A stretch of DNA of 28,788 bases from JBBPZA01 sp038199375 (GTDB lineage: Bacteria > Actinomycetota > Thermoleophilia > Solirubrobacterales > Solirubrobacteraceae), in contig JBBPZA010000065.1 of NCBI GenBank assembly GCA_038199375.1, forward strand, positions 1 through 28,788, read 5' to 3'. Position 1 is the stretch's first letter. The number at the start of each line of letters is the position of its first letter. Positions 16,370 through 22,828 of the stretch are shown here, piece by piece. A program made the position numbers and the translations under genes. Below the pieces are notes generated by a model. The model was not told where the DNA came from and did not search any database. It worked only from the letters and a program-made list of their open reading frames with translations.

Positions 16370-17638
16370 ATGCGGACCATCCCCGACGTTTTCGCCAAGG
16401 CCCGCGACCACGAGCGTGCCCAGCTCCTCTCCGCGGCGCGCGAGGCGGACATCGTTCCCTACTTTCGCGTCCTGGAGTCGGCCGCGGGCCCCGTGGTCGA
16501 GATGGAGGGAGCGCCGCGGATCATGCTGGGCTCCAACAACTATTTGGGGCTCACGAGCGACGAGCGCGTCAAGGCCGCCGCCCGCGAGGCGCTCGAGCGC
16601 TACGGCACCGGCCTGACCGGCTCGCGCTTCCTCAACGGCACCCTGCACCTCCACCTCGAGCTCGAGGCCGAGCTGGCGGCGTGGATGGGCACCGAGGACG
16701 CGCTCGTGTTCACGACCGGCCACCAGGCCAACCTGGGCGCCATCGGGACGCTGCTCGAGCCCGGCGACACCGTGGTGGTCGACTCGGGCGACCACGCGTC
16801 GATCATGGAGGGCGCCATCCTCTCGCGGTCCAAGCTGCGCGCATTCCGCCACAACCGGCTCGACCGGCTCGAGCGGATGCTCGCGCGTGCGGCGGGCGAC
16901 GGCGGCGGCGTGCTGGTCGTCGTCGACGGCGTCTTCTCGATGGAGGGCGATATCGCGCCGCTGCCCGCGATCGCGGAGCTAGCGCGCGCCCACGGCGCCC
17001 GGCTGATGGTCGACGAAGCCCACGCGGTGGGCGTCCTCGGGGCGCGCGGGGCGGGAGCCTCGGAGCTTCTCGGGGTCGAGGAGCGCGTGGACCTGCGCAT
17101 GGGCACCTTCTCGAAATCGCTGGCCTCCTGCGGCGGCTTCATCGCCGGTCCGGCGCAGGTCATCGAGTACCTGCGCTTCCAGTCGCGTCCGTTCATGTTC
17201 ACCGCCTCGGGCGTCCCCGCCGCAATCGGCGCCGCGCTGGAGGCGCTGCGCATCTGCCGCTCGCCCGAGGGCCCGGCGCTCTTCGCCCGGGTGCTCGAGG
17301 CGGCGCGCCACCTGCGGCGCGGGCTTGCGGAGCTCGGCTTCGCCGTCGGCCGACCGCAGGCGCTGCCTGGAGGCGGCGAGTTGGTGACGCCGATCGTGCC
17401 GGTCGTCGTCGGCGACGACTGGAAGGCCGCCCTGCTCTGGCGCGCCCTCTTCGACGCCGGCGTCTACGTCAACGTCGCCCTGCACCCCGCCGTCCCGCCC
17501 GCGGGCGCCCTGCTGCGCACGAGCGTGATGGCCTCCCATGACCCAGCGACCCTCGACCGCGCACTCGGGGCCTTCGCAAGGGTCAAGCGCGCGTTCGAGG
17601 CCGAGCACGGGCCGCTGCCCGGCCCGGGGCATCCCTGA
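16370..17638 (+). CDS. Serine palmitoyltransferase-like alpha-oxoamine synthase
   Basis: A 422-residue PLP enzyme that would condense an amino acid with an acyl thioester. Motifs: LGSNNYLGL, TGSRFLNGT, FTTGHQANLGAIGTL, DSGDHASI, VVDGVFSMEGD, DEAHAVGVLG (Asp215 pairs with the pyridine nitrogen) and GTFSKSLASCGGF (PLP Lys249). SRPFMFTASG is closer to bacterial serine palmitoyltransferases (RPYMFTAS) than to Kbl or BioF (typically FSTS). The start at ATG 16370 lacks a ribosome-binding site, so a leaderless transcript is possible and its promoter must lie in the neighbouring gene. Divergence from a bCerS-like gene supports a sphingolipid role. Glycine C-acetyltransferase or BioF remains possible. 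Confidence 0.82.
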   Translation: MRTIPDVFAKARDHERAQLLSAAREADIVPYFRVLESAAGPVVEMEGAPRIMLGSNNYLGLTSDERVKAAAREALERYGTGLTGSRFLNGTLHLHLELEAELAAWMGTEDALVFTTGHQANLGAIGTLLEPGDTVVVDSGDHASIMEGAILSRSKLRAFRHNRLDRLERMLARAAGDGGGVLVVVDGVFSMEGDIAPLPAIAELARAHGARLMVDEAHAVGVLGARGAGASELLGVEERVDLRMGTFSKSLASCGGFIAGPAQVIEYLRFQSRPFMFTASGVPAAIGAALEALRICRSPEGPALFARVLEAARHLRRGLAELGFAVGRPQALPGGGELVTPIVPVVVGDDWKAALLWRALFDAGVYVNVALHPAVPPAGALLRTSVMASHDPATLDRALGAFARVKRAFEAEHGPLPGPGHP

Positions 17639-17654
17639 GAGGGGGGGCGAGCCG

Positions 17655-17717
17655 TGTCCATTTCCGCACAAGCGGCTTCGACCAGAAAAAGGCCGCTCTG
17701 TGCAGTCGCGGTGGACA
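17655..17717. repeat. Long imperfect inverted repeat (probable terminator)
   Basis: Paired blocks in order: TGTCCA (17655-17660), GCACA (17666-17670) and AGCGGC (17671-17676) against GCCGCT (17692-17697), TGTGC (17699-17703) and TGGACA (17712-17717). The loop contains GACCAGAAAAAG. It starts 17 bp after the SPT-like stop, where a terminator is expected; there is no U-tract. Confidence 0.5.
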
Positions 17718-17725
17718 TTCGTTCG

Positions 17726-17755
17726 TTGACCTGTCCAGGGCCCCTGGCATAGCTT
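17726..17755 (+). promoter_or_regulatory. Candidate promoter of the mIHF gene
   Basis: TTGACC (17726-17731) and TAGCTT (17750-17755) are separated by 18 bases and point to the mIHF gene. Transcription from here would give a leader of about 180 bases. Confidence 0.45.
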
Positions 17756-17778
17756 CCCGACGGACGCTGACGAGGGTC

Positions 17779-17939
17779 GGCGACGAGGGATCTCCTCCGT
17801 TGGAGGGGTCGCCCCGCCGGAAGGTGTGATCGCCTTCGGCGGGCTGGCATGGGGCCCCCTCGCGCCCGCCCTTCGGCGTCGAGCGTACGTTCAAAAACTC
17901 GACACTGCTCGCTCCTGAGCCCGAGCCGGCAGCAGGGAG
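17779..17939 (+). other. Hairpin-rich leader before the mIHF gene
   Basis: Four pairings line up: GGCGAC (17779-17784) with GTCGCC (17808-17813), enclosing CCTCC-GTT-GGAGG; CCCGCCGGAAGG (17813-17824) with CCTTCGGCGGG (17833-17843); GTCGAG (17878-17883) with CTCGAC (17898-17903); and CTCCTG (17912-17917) with CAGGGAG (17933-17939). The last would cover the ribosome-binding site. No known RNA family is recognised. Confidence 0.4.
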
Positions 17940-17944
17940 GTCAC

Positions 17945-18304
17945 ATGACAGGGATCGCGACGATCGCCCCTGGCCGCGAGGCCACGCCACAACGACTGCA
18001 GGCCCTCCAGCACGCGAACCGCGTCCGCTTGGCGCGCGCCAAGCTCAAGCGGCTGGTGGCGGGTGGTCAGCTGACGGCGGCGGAGGTGATCCGCGAGACG
18101 CCGACGCCGTGGGAGGCGTCGAGCATGTCCGTGTCCGAGCTGCTGATCAGCCAGCGGCGCTGGGGAGAGGAGCGCAGCCGGCGGGTGCTCACCTCGATTC
18201 CGATCCCGGAGAGGAAGGAGATCGGGAAGCTCACCGACCGCCAGCGCACGGTGCTCGCGGCCAAGCTCGAGGACGCTCCCGCTGAGCGCCGGCCTTCCGG
18301 CTAG
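17945..18304 (+). CDS. mihF: Actinobacterial integration host factor (mIHF) homologue
   Basis: A 119-residue basic, nucleoid-associated DNA-binding protein. ALQHANRVRLARAKLKRLV forms the long N-terminal helix of mIHF. SMSVSELLISQRRWGEERSR, IPIPERKEIGKLTDRQR and VLAAKLE follow the mIHF helix-two-turn-helix core. mIHF proteins bend DNA and are usually essential in actinobacteria; this subtype, with WEASSMSVSELL, looks like the Thermoleophilia form. The start at ATG 17945 follows a strong AGGGAGGT. Its TAG stop overlaps the TAG of the convergent VOC gene through the palindrome CTAG (18301-18304). Confidence 0.85.
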   Translation: MTGIATIAPGREATPQRLQALQHANRVRLARAKLKRLVAGGQLTAAEVIRETPTPWEASSMSVSELLISQRRWGEERSRRVLTSIPIPERKEIGKLTDRQRTVLAAKLEDAPAERRPSG

Positions 18305-18831
18305 GCCGGCGGCAACGGCGGCGGGGCGGGCGGGCCCGGGGCTTCAAAGCCGGGCCCGCGCGTCGCAATCTCGATTATGTGGCCGTCGGGGTCGCGCAGA
18401 TAGAGCGACCGGAACTGCTCGCGGTCGAGCACGTCGGTGCACTCCACCCCGTGCGAGCGCAGGTAGTCGCGCCATGCCTCCTGCTCCTCGCCCGACTCGA
18501 CCGTGAAGGCGAGGTGGTGCGTCGAGCCGGTGCCGACCGTCCCCTGGGGCATGGTCGGATACTCGAGGAACGACACCAGCGTTCCCGGCCGCGCGGCCGA
18601 GTCGCCGAACCAGAAGTGGCGGGCGTCGGGGTCGTCGTCGTTGGTGGCGGCACTCACCAGGGTGAGGCCGAGGAGGTCGCGGTAGAAGGCGGTCGTCCGG
18701 TCCAGACCACGACAGATGAGTGTTACGTGGTGAAGGCCGGTGAGCGCCATGCGGCGCTGGGCGGGGGCACCGGCGGGTTCCCCCGCGGCGGGTACTCGCG
18801 GCGTACCAGCCTCGCCTTCCGGGACGCTCAT
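18301..18831 (-). CDS. VOC/glyoxalase-fold protein (MhqO-like)
   Basis: 176 residues from ATG 18831. The vicinal-oxygen-chelate domain begins at MALTGLHHVTLICRGLDRTT and includes FYRDLLGLTLV, HFWFGDSAARPGTLVSFLEY, THHLAFTV and YLRDPDGHIIEIAT. The likely metal ligands are the histidine in HHVTL, the second-half histidine in HHLAF and the glutamate in HIIEIA. The pattern resembles ring-cleaving dioxygenases such as MhqO, but with one module pair instead of two; the substrate cannot be named. The first 27 residues are low-complexity, so ATG 18750 is an alternative start. It begins 1 bp after the upstream stop, indicating an operon. Confidence 0.8.
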   Translation of the reverse strand: MSVPEGEAGTPRVPAAGEPAGAPAQRRMALTGLHHVTLICRGLDRTTAFYRDLLGLTLVSAATNDDDPDARHFWFGDSAARPGTLVSFLEYPTMPQGTVGTGSTHHLAFTVESGEEQEAWRDYLRSHGVECTDVLDREQFRSLYLRDPDGHIIEIATRGPGFEAPGPPAPPPLPPA

Positions 18832-18832
18832 C

Positions 18833-19390
18833 TCAGGCCCCCCGCCACGCGAGCCGGCCCGAGCGTCGCTTGACGACCCCGCGGAACGCGACCATCCCGC
18901 CGAGGAACAGGGCGGCGGCAAGCGCCGCGACCGCCGGCCGCGCGACGCCCGCCGCGAACAGCGCCGCCGCCGAGGCGACGGCGACGACCCCGCCGAGCAG
19001 CGTGCTGTGCGAGCGGTAGCCGGTGAGGTGCTCGCGCAGGGTGAACTCGAGCGTCGCCGCCGACGCGAGGATCATCGCCCCCGCCACCAGCAGATGGCCC
19101 CGCGACCCCCAGACCACAAAACCGACGACGCCAGTGATCAGGGCCGCGAGGATGCACAGCTCGGCGAGCGGGAAGGGGTGCCAGGGCGGGCGGGGCGGCT
19201 CTCCCCGGCGGGGGCGGCGCGCTGCGGCGGAGTGCGCGCGGTGCGCGGGAGCGGGCCGTCCGGTCGCCCGCGGAGCGGGCTCCGCGACCGCGCTCCGAGC
19301 GGGCTCAGGTGCACCCGAGCGCGCAACCCCGTCTGCGCCCGTCAGCTGTTCAGGTGCGGTCGCGCGGCGCTTGCGACTGCGGCGGCCCAT
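18833..19390 (-). CDS. Four-helix membrane protein with basic Pro/Ala-rich N-terminus
   Basis: 185 residues. The first 70 are basic and rich in Pro/Ala/Arg and probably disordered in the cytoplasm. Four hydrophobic helices follow (about 76-94, 98-113, 127-150 and 152-170), with the conserved-looking linker LEFTLREHLTGYRSHSTLLG between helices two and three. I have no functional family for it; similar proteins seem common in Solirubrobacterales. The gene is directly upstream of the VOC gene and probably co-transcribed. Confidence 0.65.
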   Translation of the reverse strand: MGRRSRKRRATAPEQLTGADGVARSGAPEPARSAVAEPAPRATGRPAPAHRAHSAAARRPRRGEPPRPPWHPFPLAELCILAALITGVVGFVVWGSRGHLLVAGAMILASAATLEFTLREHLTGYRSHSTLLGGVVAVASAAALFAAGVARPAVAALAAALFLGGMVAFRGVVKRRSGRLAWRGA

Positions 19391-19710
19391 TCCGGAACCC
19401 TAGCGACGGCTACACGGCTACACGGCCCGCGCGAGCGGCCGAGCCCGGCGACAGCATCTAGAGCCCTGGGTCTGCCGCATAATCGCCCGCCGCAAGCCTC
19501 CCAGGATTAGGTTGAAAGACAGCGGCAGCTCTATCGCAAGCTCAGACGCAAACCACACCCGAGGTCGCGTTTCGCTCTATCGTCTCATCTGGAGCCCGGC
19601 GTTGACGGAGATCGTCGGCGACGGCCGTCCGTGGACGGTGTCGATGATCTCGCTGCTGTCAATTCCCTGGAGGTAGACGCTCTTGGCGGCGGATCTCGAG
19701 TAGGTGGTGG
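19391..19710. other. Intergenic region before the first TA module
   Basis: About 320 bases without an assignable gene. The minus strand holds an open tail ending at 19577-19579 (VYLQGIDSSEIIDTVHGRP and PTISVNAGLQMRR). It reads like the C-terminus of a real protein, but I cannot name its family and nothing upstream on that strand extends it, because the TA promoter and antitoxin gene lie there. It may be a gene fragment. Confidence 0.35.
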
Positions 19711-19739
19711 TTGACACTACCCTGCTGTACTGCCATTGT
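19711..19739 (+). promoter_or_regulatory. Promoter of the TacA/TacT-like module
   Basis: A perfect -35 box TTGACA (19711-19716) is followed 17 bases later by CATTGT (19734-19739). The expected start site, 6-7 bases on, falls at the antitoxin ATG 19746, which has no ribosome-binding site. A leaderless mRNA is predicted. Confidence 0.5.
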
Positions 19740-19745
19740 GAGCAC

Positions 19746-20024
19746 ATGTCAACGGTCAAGGAAGAACGCCTCCAGATCCGGGTCGGTCCGGCCGACAAGG
19801 CGCTATTGGTGCGAGCGGCTGCTGCGTCGCACCTGAACGTGTCGGTGTTCGTGGTCCAGGCGGCGGCGTCGAAGGCCGAGGAGATCCTGGCCGAGCGCTC
19901 AAGCATCCGGCTATCGCGCGAGGCCGTGATCGCCTTCACCGAGGCGCTCGAGCGACCGGCCGAGGTCAACGACCGGCTCGCCAGCACGATGCGGCGCAAG
20001 CGTACGTTCAGCTGGCTTGACTGA
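19746..20024 (+). CDS. DUF1778 (TacA-type) antitoxin
   Basis: A 92-residue protein. The N-terminal ribbon-helix-helix segment (EERLQIRVGPADKALLVRAA, then NVSVFVVQAAASKAEE) matches DUF1778/TacA antitoxins, which bind the module's operator. The C-terminal tail (AFTEALERPAEVNDRLAS) matches the toxin-binding arm. The next gene is the GNAT toxin, overlapping by 8 bp, which is the normal order. ATG 19746 was chosen because DUF1778 homology begins there and the promoter points to it; an upstream in-frame start (19704) precedes the -35 box. Confidence 0.85.
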   Translation: MSTVKEERLQIRVGPADKALLVRAAAASHLNVSVFVVQAAASKAEEILAERSSIRLSREAVIAFTEALERPAEVNDRLASTMRRKRTFSWLD

Positions 20025-20538
20025 GCTGCACCGCCCGGCGCCACTGGATCCGCGCCGACACCACCGCGAGCAGTTCGACAGCGGCGAGCCGGTCCTCGAC
20101 GAGTGGCTGCGACGCTACGCGGGTCAGAACCGGCGACGCGACACGGCCGCGACCTGGGTGATGACCGACGCCGATGACGTCGTCGTCGCCTATGCCAGCG
20201 TCGCGATGACCGGCATCGACCGGTCAGCTGCGCCAGAGACCCTGGGGAAAGGCGCGCCCGATCCGGTGCCGGCGCTCCTCCTCGGCCGACTTGCCGTCGA
20301 CCATCGCTACGCCAACCTTGGCATCGGGACCGCCCTCACAGCTCACGTTCTTGCCACGGCGGTCGAACTGAACGAGAAGGCTGCATGCCGCGCAGTCGTC
20401 GTCACGGCGCTCAACCTCAACGCCTGGGCTTGGTGGGAGCGGCTTGGGTTCCATCCATTTGAACCCGCTGACCCTGATCAGCTTGATCTATACGTGCTGA
20501 CCGCCGAGATCCAAGCAACGCTGCGGAAAACTCGATAG
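20017..20538 (+). CDS. GNAT toxin (TacT/AtaT-like)
   Basis: 173 residues from TTG 20017. Toxins of this group acetylate the amino acid on charged tRNAs and stop translation. Seen: FDSGEPVLDEWLRRYAGQNR (typical N-terminus), the acetyl-CoA loop LLGRLAVDHRYANLGIGTAL, and the end LNLNAWAWWERLGFHPF. In TacT the last motif normally carries a catalytic tyrosine (FY...GF); here that position appears to be Trp140 (TGG at 20434-20436). The toxin may use another residue, belong to a different subgroup or be weakened. Pairing with a DUF1778 gene makes the TA assignment firm. Confidence 0.85.
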   Translation: MTELHRPAPLDPRRHHREQFDSGEPVLDEWLRRYAGQNRRRDTAATWVMTDADDVVVAYASVAMTGIDRSAAPETLGKGAPDPVPALLLGRLAVDHRYANLGIGTALTAHVLATAVELNEKAACRAVVVTALNLNAWAWWERLGFHPFEPADPDQLDLYVLTAEIQATLRKTR

Positions 20539-20578
20539 CCGTTATCAGAGGCGGAACCGCTACAGCCGCACGAACACC

Positions 20579-20775
20579 TCATGACATCTGCGTGTGATCG
20601 CCCGACGCGGTCCCATCGGCTTCGAAGAGCCCGAACTCGCCTGCTGCGCAGCGGTAGAGCAGGCCGCCCGGGCGTTCATCGTCGGGCTCGAGACCGAGCC
20701 TCTCGGCATAGAACCGGCGTGCACGCTGGAGATCGCTGGCTGGGATGCGCGCTACGACGCGACCGTGCTTAGGTT
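20579..20775 (-). pseudogene. Truncated VOC/glyoxalase gene fragment
   Basis: Minus strand: RVVARIPASDLQRARRFYAE, RLGLEPDDERPGGLLYRCAA and FGLFEADGTASGDHTQMS, then TGA. This is the first half of a common small VOC protein. It stops exactly where the family continues with THTQMAFEV, and no start codon is found in frame upstream. Both ends are lost, one next to each TA module. Confidence 0.6.
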
Positions 20776-20815
20776 GAAGCGTAGGCGTTGACCGTCCACT
20801 CCCCCACCTCGGGAT

Positions 20816-20834
20816 GTATCACCCGTGATACGAT
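20816..20834 (+). promoter_or_regulatory. Palindromic operator over an extended -10 box
   Basis: GTATCAC (20816-20822) and GTGATAC (20825-20831) are a perfect inverted repeat with a 2-base spacer. It overlaps TGATACGAT (20826-20834), an extended -10 sequence. The start site would fall at the antitoxin GTG 20841. Autorepression by the Phd-type antitoxin is the likely role. Confidence 0.65.
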
Positions 20835-20840
20835 GGGTCC

Positions 20841-21077
20841 GTGGCCGACGTCAACATCCGGCAACTACGCAACCACGGCGGCGACATCGTCGATCGCGCC
20901 GCTCGCGGAGAGCAGATCACCATCACGCGCTCCGGACGACCCGTGGCAGAGCTGCGTCCGATAGCCCCTCCGCCGCTCTCGGCGCAGACCCTGCTCCTGC
21001 GGAGGCGACGACTCCCCGCCGTGGATCCCGTCGCCCTCCGCGCAGACATCGACGAGATCATGCACGCAGGCTTATGA
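20841..21077 (+). CDS. Phd/YefM-family antitoxin
   Basis: 78 residues from GTG 20841. DVNIRQLRNHGGDIVDRAAR and GEQITITRSGRPVAELRPI are the conserved DNA-binding N-terminal half of Phd/YefM antitoxins. The C-terminal part (DPVALRADIDEIMHAGL) is the toxin-binding tail. The stop overlaps the PIN toxin ATG as ATGA. There is no ribosome-binding site, and the promoter predicts a leaderless transcript. The palindrome immediately upstream is its likely binding site. Confidence 0.85.
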   Translation: MADVNIRQLRNHGGDIVDRAARGEQITITRSGRPVAELRPIAPPPLSAQTLLLRRRRLPAVDPVALRADIDEIMHAGL

Positions 21078-21502
21078 CCGCCCCGTCACGCTCGACACGA
21101 GGCGTACTCGACACGTCGACCGTGATCGCGCTCGGGCGCCTCACCGACGCCTCCGCGCTCCCCAGCGAACCACTCATCACCACGGTCACCCTCGCAGAGC
21201 TCTCGGTCGGCCCCCTCCTCGCAAACGACGAACACCAGCGCTCCGCCCGTCAAGCCCACCTCCAGCAGGCCGAGGCCGACTTCGACCCACTGCCTTTCGA
21301 CGCCGCCGCGGCACGCGCATTCGGGCGCGTCGCGGCGTCGCTTCGCCGCGCGGGCCGCAAGACGACCGCGCGCGCGTACGACGCGATGATCGCCGCGACG
21401 GCGGTCGCGAACGATCTTCCCGTCTACACATGCAACCCGGCAGACTTCAGCGGGATCGACGACCTCGAAGTGATCGCCGTGCCGGACCCCTACGCCGTCT
21501 GA
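21074..21502 (+). CDS. PIN-domain ribonuclease toxin (VapC-like)
   Basis: 142 residues. The acidic residues of the PIN active site are present: Asp13 in GVLDTSTVIAL, Glu in TTVTLAELSVG, Asp in RAYDAMIAATAVAND and the final YTCNPADFSGI. VapC toxins cut tRNA or rRNA in a magnesium-dependent way. Pairing with a Phd/YefM-type rather than a VapB-type antitoxin is common in actinobacteria. The active site looks complete, so a functional toxin is expected. The ATGA overlap with the antitoxin gene indicates coupled translation. Confidence 0.88.
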   Translation: MTAPSRSTRGVLDTSTVIALGRLTDASALPSEPLITTVTLAELSVGPLLANDEHQRSARQAHLQQAEADFDPLPFDAAAARAFGRVAASLRRAGRKTTARAYDAMIAATAVANDLPVYTCNPADFSGIDDLEVIAVPDPYAV

Positions 21503-21546
21503 GCCCTCCTCCGGAGCAGAGGCGCGAGCGAGCGGCCAGGGGAAGG

Positions 21547-22089
21547 TCAGCGGCCACCGGGGCGTGGGTCGGGGAAGACCCGCGGATAATCCGAGGCCGT
21601 GGTCGAGCCCTTGCCCAGCGAGGGGAAGGGAGCCTGCTTCTTGCACGGCGGCGCCGGGATGGCCGAGCTTCCCTTGAAGATGAACTGCTCGACCAACGCT
21701 CGCAGCTGCGGGGGGAAGACCTCGCCGAGCTGGCTGGGCAGCAGGCCGGGAGGCAGGAGGCCGCCCGGAAGCGCGACGGCTCCCGAGACGGCGTCGGCGA
21801 TCGCGGTCGTCGAGAGCAGCGTCGGGACGCCGTTGCCGCACTGGCGGTCCTCGAAGACCGGCAGGCCCTGTCCGAGCCCGCGGAAGGCCTCCGGGAAGAA
21901 GTAGGGGTTGGGCCGGTTGGAGCCGATGCGGCGCGGATACAGGGCGAGGTTCTCGGGGTTGACCGGGTTGGTCGTGCGCAGGTAGTGCAGGCGGGTCGAG
22001 GTGCCGCCGGGCGGGGTGTTGGTCGCCTGCGTCGCGGCGACCGTGTTGGAGAAGAACGCGTTGGCAGCGTGATCCGCTCCAGGTAAGCA
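21547..22089 (-). pseudogene. C-terminal fragment of an MCE-family protein
   Basis: Minus strand, about 180 codons: AANAFFSNTVAATQATNTPP, LHYLRTTNPVNPENLALYPR, RIGSNRPNPYFFPEAF, CGNGVPTL and a tail CKKQAPFPSLGKG, ending in TGA at 21547-21549. This matches the C-terminal region of Thermoleophilia MCE (MlaD-like) lipid-transport proteins. The N-terminal anchor and the MCE domain itself are missing; the frame begins against the stop of the neighbouring gene with no start codon. No other mce genes or YrbE permeases are in the window, so it is a displaced relic. Confidence 0.7.
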
Positions 22090-22090
22090 G

Positions 22091-22756
22091 TTACTGCTGC
22101 TGGCTTGGAGGCGTCCCTCCGCCGGGGGGCGGCCTGCGCCCGCGCGGCGACGGGTCGAGGTCGCTCTCCTTCTCCACGAGCCTGCCGGCGCGGAAGCAGA
22201 GCTCCCAGACGGAGCCGATGCGCCCGCCCCGCATGCGCCAGGAGATGCAGTCCCTGACGTCGGGGGGCAGGACGGGCTGCTTCGCGGGCCCGAAGGCCGG
22301 TGGTCCGAAGCGCTTGACGACCTCGTTGCGGTCGTCGCCGACTCTGACCGTCTTGGCCTGCTCGTCGGTGATCGAGTTGCGGTCCTGAGATTTGCGAAGG
22401 CTGTCGTTGAGCTCGTCCGTGCTGTCCTGCACCGAACTGTTGACGACCGCGCTCAACACCGCGCACCCCCCGATCCCGAGCACGAGCACCACGCCGATCA
22501 CCGCAAGGAGCACGACCGCGAACCGGTTGTCCGAGATCGGCGACTTCGAGGAGGGCGGCTCGCGCCTTTGCGGCCCGTGACCCGGGAGCGGCCGGGCCGG
22601 CGGCCCGTGACCCGGCAGCGGCTGGGCCGGCGGCCCCTGACCCGGGAGCGGCTGGCCCGGCGGCCCCTGACCCGGGAGCGGCTGGGCGGGCGGTGGCGTG
22701 GCGCCGGGAACGTCGCGCGCTCCGCGCTGCGGTTGGCCTGGCCAGTCGCTTGACAT
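22091..22756 (-). CDS. Membrane-anchored protein with Pro-rich repeats and BamE-like domain
   Basis: 221 residues from ATG 22756 (alternative GTG 22795). The cytoplasmic N-terminus holds four ten-residue repeats of the type PLPGQGPPAQ. One transmembrane helix follows (FAVVLLAVIGVVLVLGIGG, about 80-98), with a polar coil after it. The extracytoplasmic domain (VRVGDDRNEVVKRFGPPAF, then CISWRMRGG and WELCFRAGRLVEK) has the layout of BamE/SmpA-like folds and two cysteines. Such proteins are common in actinobacteria, but their role is unknown. The tail is Pro/Gly-rich. Confidence 0.72.
   Translation of the reverse strand: MSSDWPGQPQRGARDVPGATPPPAQPLPGQGPPGQPLPGQGPPAQPLPGHGPPARPLPGHGPQRREPPSSKSPISDNRFAVVLLAVIGVVLVLGIGGCAVLSAVVNSSVQDSTDELNDSLRKSQDRNSITDEQAKTVRVGDDRNEVVKRFGPPAFGPAKQPVLPPDVRDCISWRMRGGRIGSVWELCFRAGRLVEKESDLDPSPRGRRPPPGGGTPPSQQQ
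22571..22690. repeat. Four tandem 30-bp repeats inside a coding region
   Basis: Units start at 22571, 22601, 22631 and 22661, each beginning CGGCCC, with a few substitutions between copies. They encode the ten-residue Pro/Gly repeats on the minus strand. The exact 30-bp period allows copy-number change without frameshift. Confidence 0.9.
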
Positions 22757-22828
22757 TTCCCCAACGCTATCGCGTAGCGCGCGGGCGCTCGTCACCTCGC
22801 CCGGTTGGAACCCGGTCTATGCGCCGTC

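Noticed and set aside
20645..20720. tRNA-like string (AGCGGTAGAGCA followed by a GTTCATC-like segment)
   Set aside because: No acceptor stem or anticodon arm can be drawn, and the bases encode the VOC fragment on the minus strand.
22571..22690. CRISPR-like repeats
   Set aside because: The 30-bp units are directly adjacent with no spacers, and they encode peptide repeats in frame.
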